This document shows, piece after piece, positions 62,802 to 64,000 of a stretch of DNA of 64,000 bases. The translations under genes were made by a program, and so were the position numbers. Source of the stretch: Myrica gale (lineage: Eukaryota; Streptophyta; Magnoliopsida; Fagales; Myricaceae). The stretch is taken from assembly GCA_963930655.1 (NCBI GenBank), contig OZ005607.1:15020874-15084873 (forward strand). Reading direction: 5' to 3'. Within the stretch, counting starts at the first letter, position 1. Each line of letters begins with the position of its first letter. The notes below the pieces were generated by a model. The model worked only from the letters and a program-made list of their open reading frames with translations, searched no databases and was not told the DNA's origin.

Positions 62802-64000
62802 GGCACGTGAGGACAAGATTGGTTGAGCCTTGACCCGTCACCTAACCAGATGAAAGACCAAGGCTACGAAGTATTGAAACGCCACACCCACAAAACTCAA
62901 GAAACTCTCAAGAAATCAGGGTGATAAGTTTCGGTTGCTTGAACGCAACAGAATAAACTTTATAAGTTCAAATAGTTCTTTGAAGAACCAAGACGAACAC
63001 AAGACCTCTCAAAAGTTGAAAGTTTAATCTTAACCACGAATTGGTTACTGTTCACACGAAATGGACCTTATAAATATTTGGAACGTCCCACAAAAAGTAG
63101 GAAAAGTCATAACTAAAACATTAAAGCGACACTTAACAAGCTCCTACGAAATTAGGTCTCTTGGACTGTAATAGCAAACCGAAAATAGCTAAAAGACCAG
63201 ATTCAATGTATCTAACATTTCCATCAAAGACCGCACTCATTCTCCTATTTAATATCCTTGAAACTCATTAAATTCGTGACTAAGAATAGGAAAACCTCGC
63301 CGGTCATGGTTACTGTTCATATTGAGCCTCTTCACTTGTCGCTTGATAACGGGGTTAAGCCGGAGAAAGTGCGGGACACCTCGGGAGCACCTTGGAATGT
63401 TTGGAATGAGCGAAATGTACACACGGGGACCTCGGGACGTGAAAACCCGGGATAGATAGACGCCTCGGCAAAGGAATGGAGACCTCGGAGGAAATTCACT
63501 CGGAGACACTGATGACTTTGAGTGAGAAATGGTTATTATTTGAGCCCAACTTGGTCATTTTAGAATCAGCCCGACTCTCTTGGATTATCCCATTGAGGGC
63601 TTCCTTGAAACGTTTAGCTCTAAAGTCTTGTAATTGGGCCCCTTGCAAATGACAAAGGATCTTCAGCTCCATTCCCACGTGTATGTCCCAGCTCCTGGCT
63701 TTGCATCAGATACCATATTATTGAAGAAAAAAACCAAATCGATTAATGGAAGAGTTGTTGACAAAACTATAGCTAAAAAGTAGTCCAAATTAATTACTTT
63801 AAAAATTAGATGCCCTCCTATTTAATTACATGGAGCGAATAGATTCACGCACGTTTATACATGACGATAAAAAGGAAAAATAGACCACATTAATTAGATT
63901 AAAACATTATAGATACCTTAATATTGAAAAAAAAATGTTGCAAACAGATTTTTAGCAGAGTTATAGCCAAAAGATAATTTAAAAATCGTCTCAGTTGACT
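62802..64000 (+). repeat. Satellite unit 36 (truncated by window end)
   Basis: The first 1199 bp of a unit, ending inside subrepeat 3. It shares GGCACGTGAGG with unit 35 but lacks the 18-bp duplication and the extra C. One C is lost after 63487 (CCTCGGAGG), and private changes are at 63090, 63092 and 63588. The relic is at 63496-63678 on the minus strand. Confidence 0.95.

Larger units (their letters stand above)
1..64000 (+). repeat. Satellite array, ~1.79 kb units, 36 copies in window
   Basis: The same sequence recurs head to tail throughout the window, with unit starts at 1, 1794, 3581, 5374, 7160, 8956 and so on to 62802. Unit lengths are 1784-1799 bp, except units 34 and 35 (1818 and 1817 bp). 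The unit start is an arbitrary phase, set at the GGAA[A/C]GTGAGG motif. No unit is inverted and nothing interrupts the array; both window edges lie inside it. Differences between units are mostly single bases, small indels and homopolymer length changes. This is typical of eukaryotic heterochromatic satellite DNA kept similar by unequal exchange. No protein-coding gene or structural RNA gene could be supported anywhere in it. Confidence 0.98.

Noticed and set aside
1..64000. Ribosomal DNA intergenic spacer
   Set aside because: Intergenic spacers also carry nested subrepeats, but no 18S, 5.8S or 25S sequence appears in 64 kb and the unit is only 1.79 kb long.
1..64000. CRISPR array or bacterial repeat region
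   Set aside because: There is no alternation of short repeats with unique spacers; every part of the unit is repeated, and no bacterial gene is present.
1..64000. Telomeric repeats or a CENP-B-box-like motif in the unit
   Set aside because: No TTTAGGG, TTAGGG or similar runs and no convincing CENP-B-box match were seen on either strand.

Overview
The whole window is one tandem array of a long satellite repeat, about 1.79 kb per unit. Thirty-five complete units and a truncated thirty-sixth run head to tail in the same orientation from base 1 to base 64000. I found no single-copy DNA, complete gene, rRNA, tRNA, CRISPR array or intact transposon. A homogenised, multi-copy, non-coding array of this kind points to eukaryotic heterochromatin. 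The one recognisable protein relic resembles the C-terminal tail of plant Ty3/gypsy polyproteins, so a plant genome is the best guess; this is an inference, and the species cannot be read from the sequence.

Each unit has four parts, given here in unit 1 coordinates. (1) 1-445 is a mixed-composition segment with a TATA-like octamer and short inverted repeats. (2) About 446-908 is a GC-richer segment that carries on the minus strand a relic resembling a Ty3/gypsy polyprotein tail, plus a cluster of CCTCGG hexamers, a CACGTG palindrome and a CCCAG/CTGGG hairpin. (3) 909-1727 is an AT-rich block of eight degenerate subrepeats of about 101 bp. (4) 1728-1793 is a short linker to the next unit.

Units fall into a long class (about 1793-1799 bp) and a short class (1784-1787 bp) that lacks 8 bp near offset 155-162. 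Long and short units alternate in units 1-6 as a dimer of about 3580 bp. The phase slips between units 6 and 7, and the alternation continues through unit 10. Units 12-19 alternate two other long subtypes as a dimer of about 3591 bp. Units 20-28 are mostly uniform units of 1794 bp. Units 29-30 are a second island of short units, 31-32 carry a recent one-unit duplication, and 33-36 are the most diverged, with private insertions and lengths up to 1818 bp. The mosaic of shared variants fits unequal crossing-over and gene conversion between units.

No genes work together here. The recurrent reading frames of 60-86 codons exist only because the same sequence recurs; they begin at TTG or GTG rather than ATG and are shifted by small indels. 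The distinctive content is the array's architecture, its nested subrepeats, its probable retrotransposon ancestry and the recombination history recorded in its variants. All comparisons were made by eye; identity percentages were not calculated.
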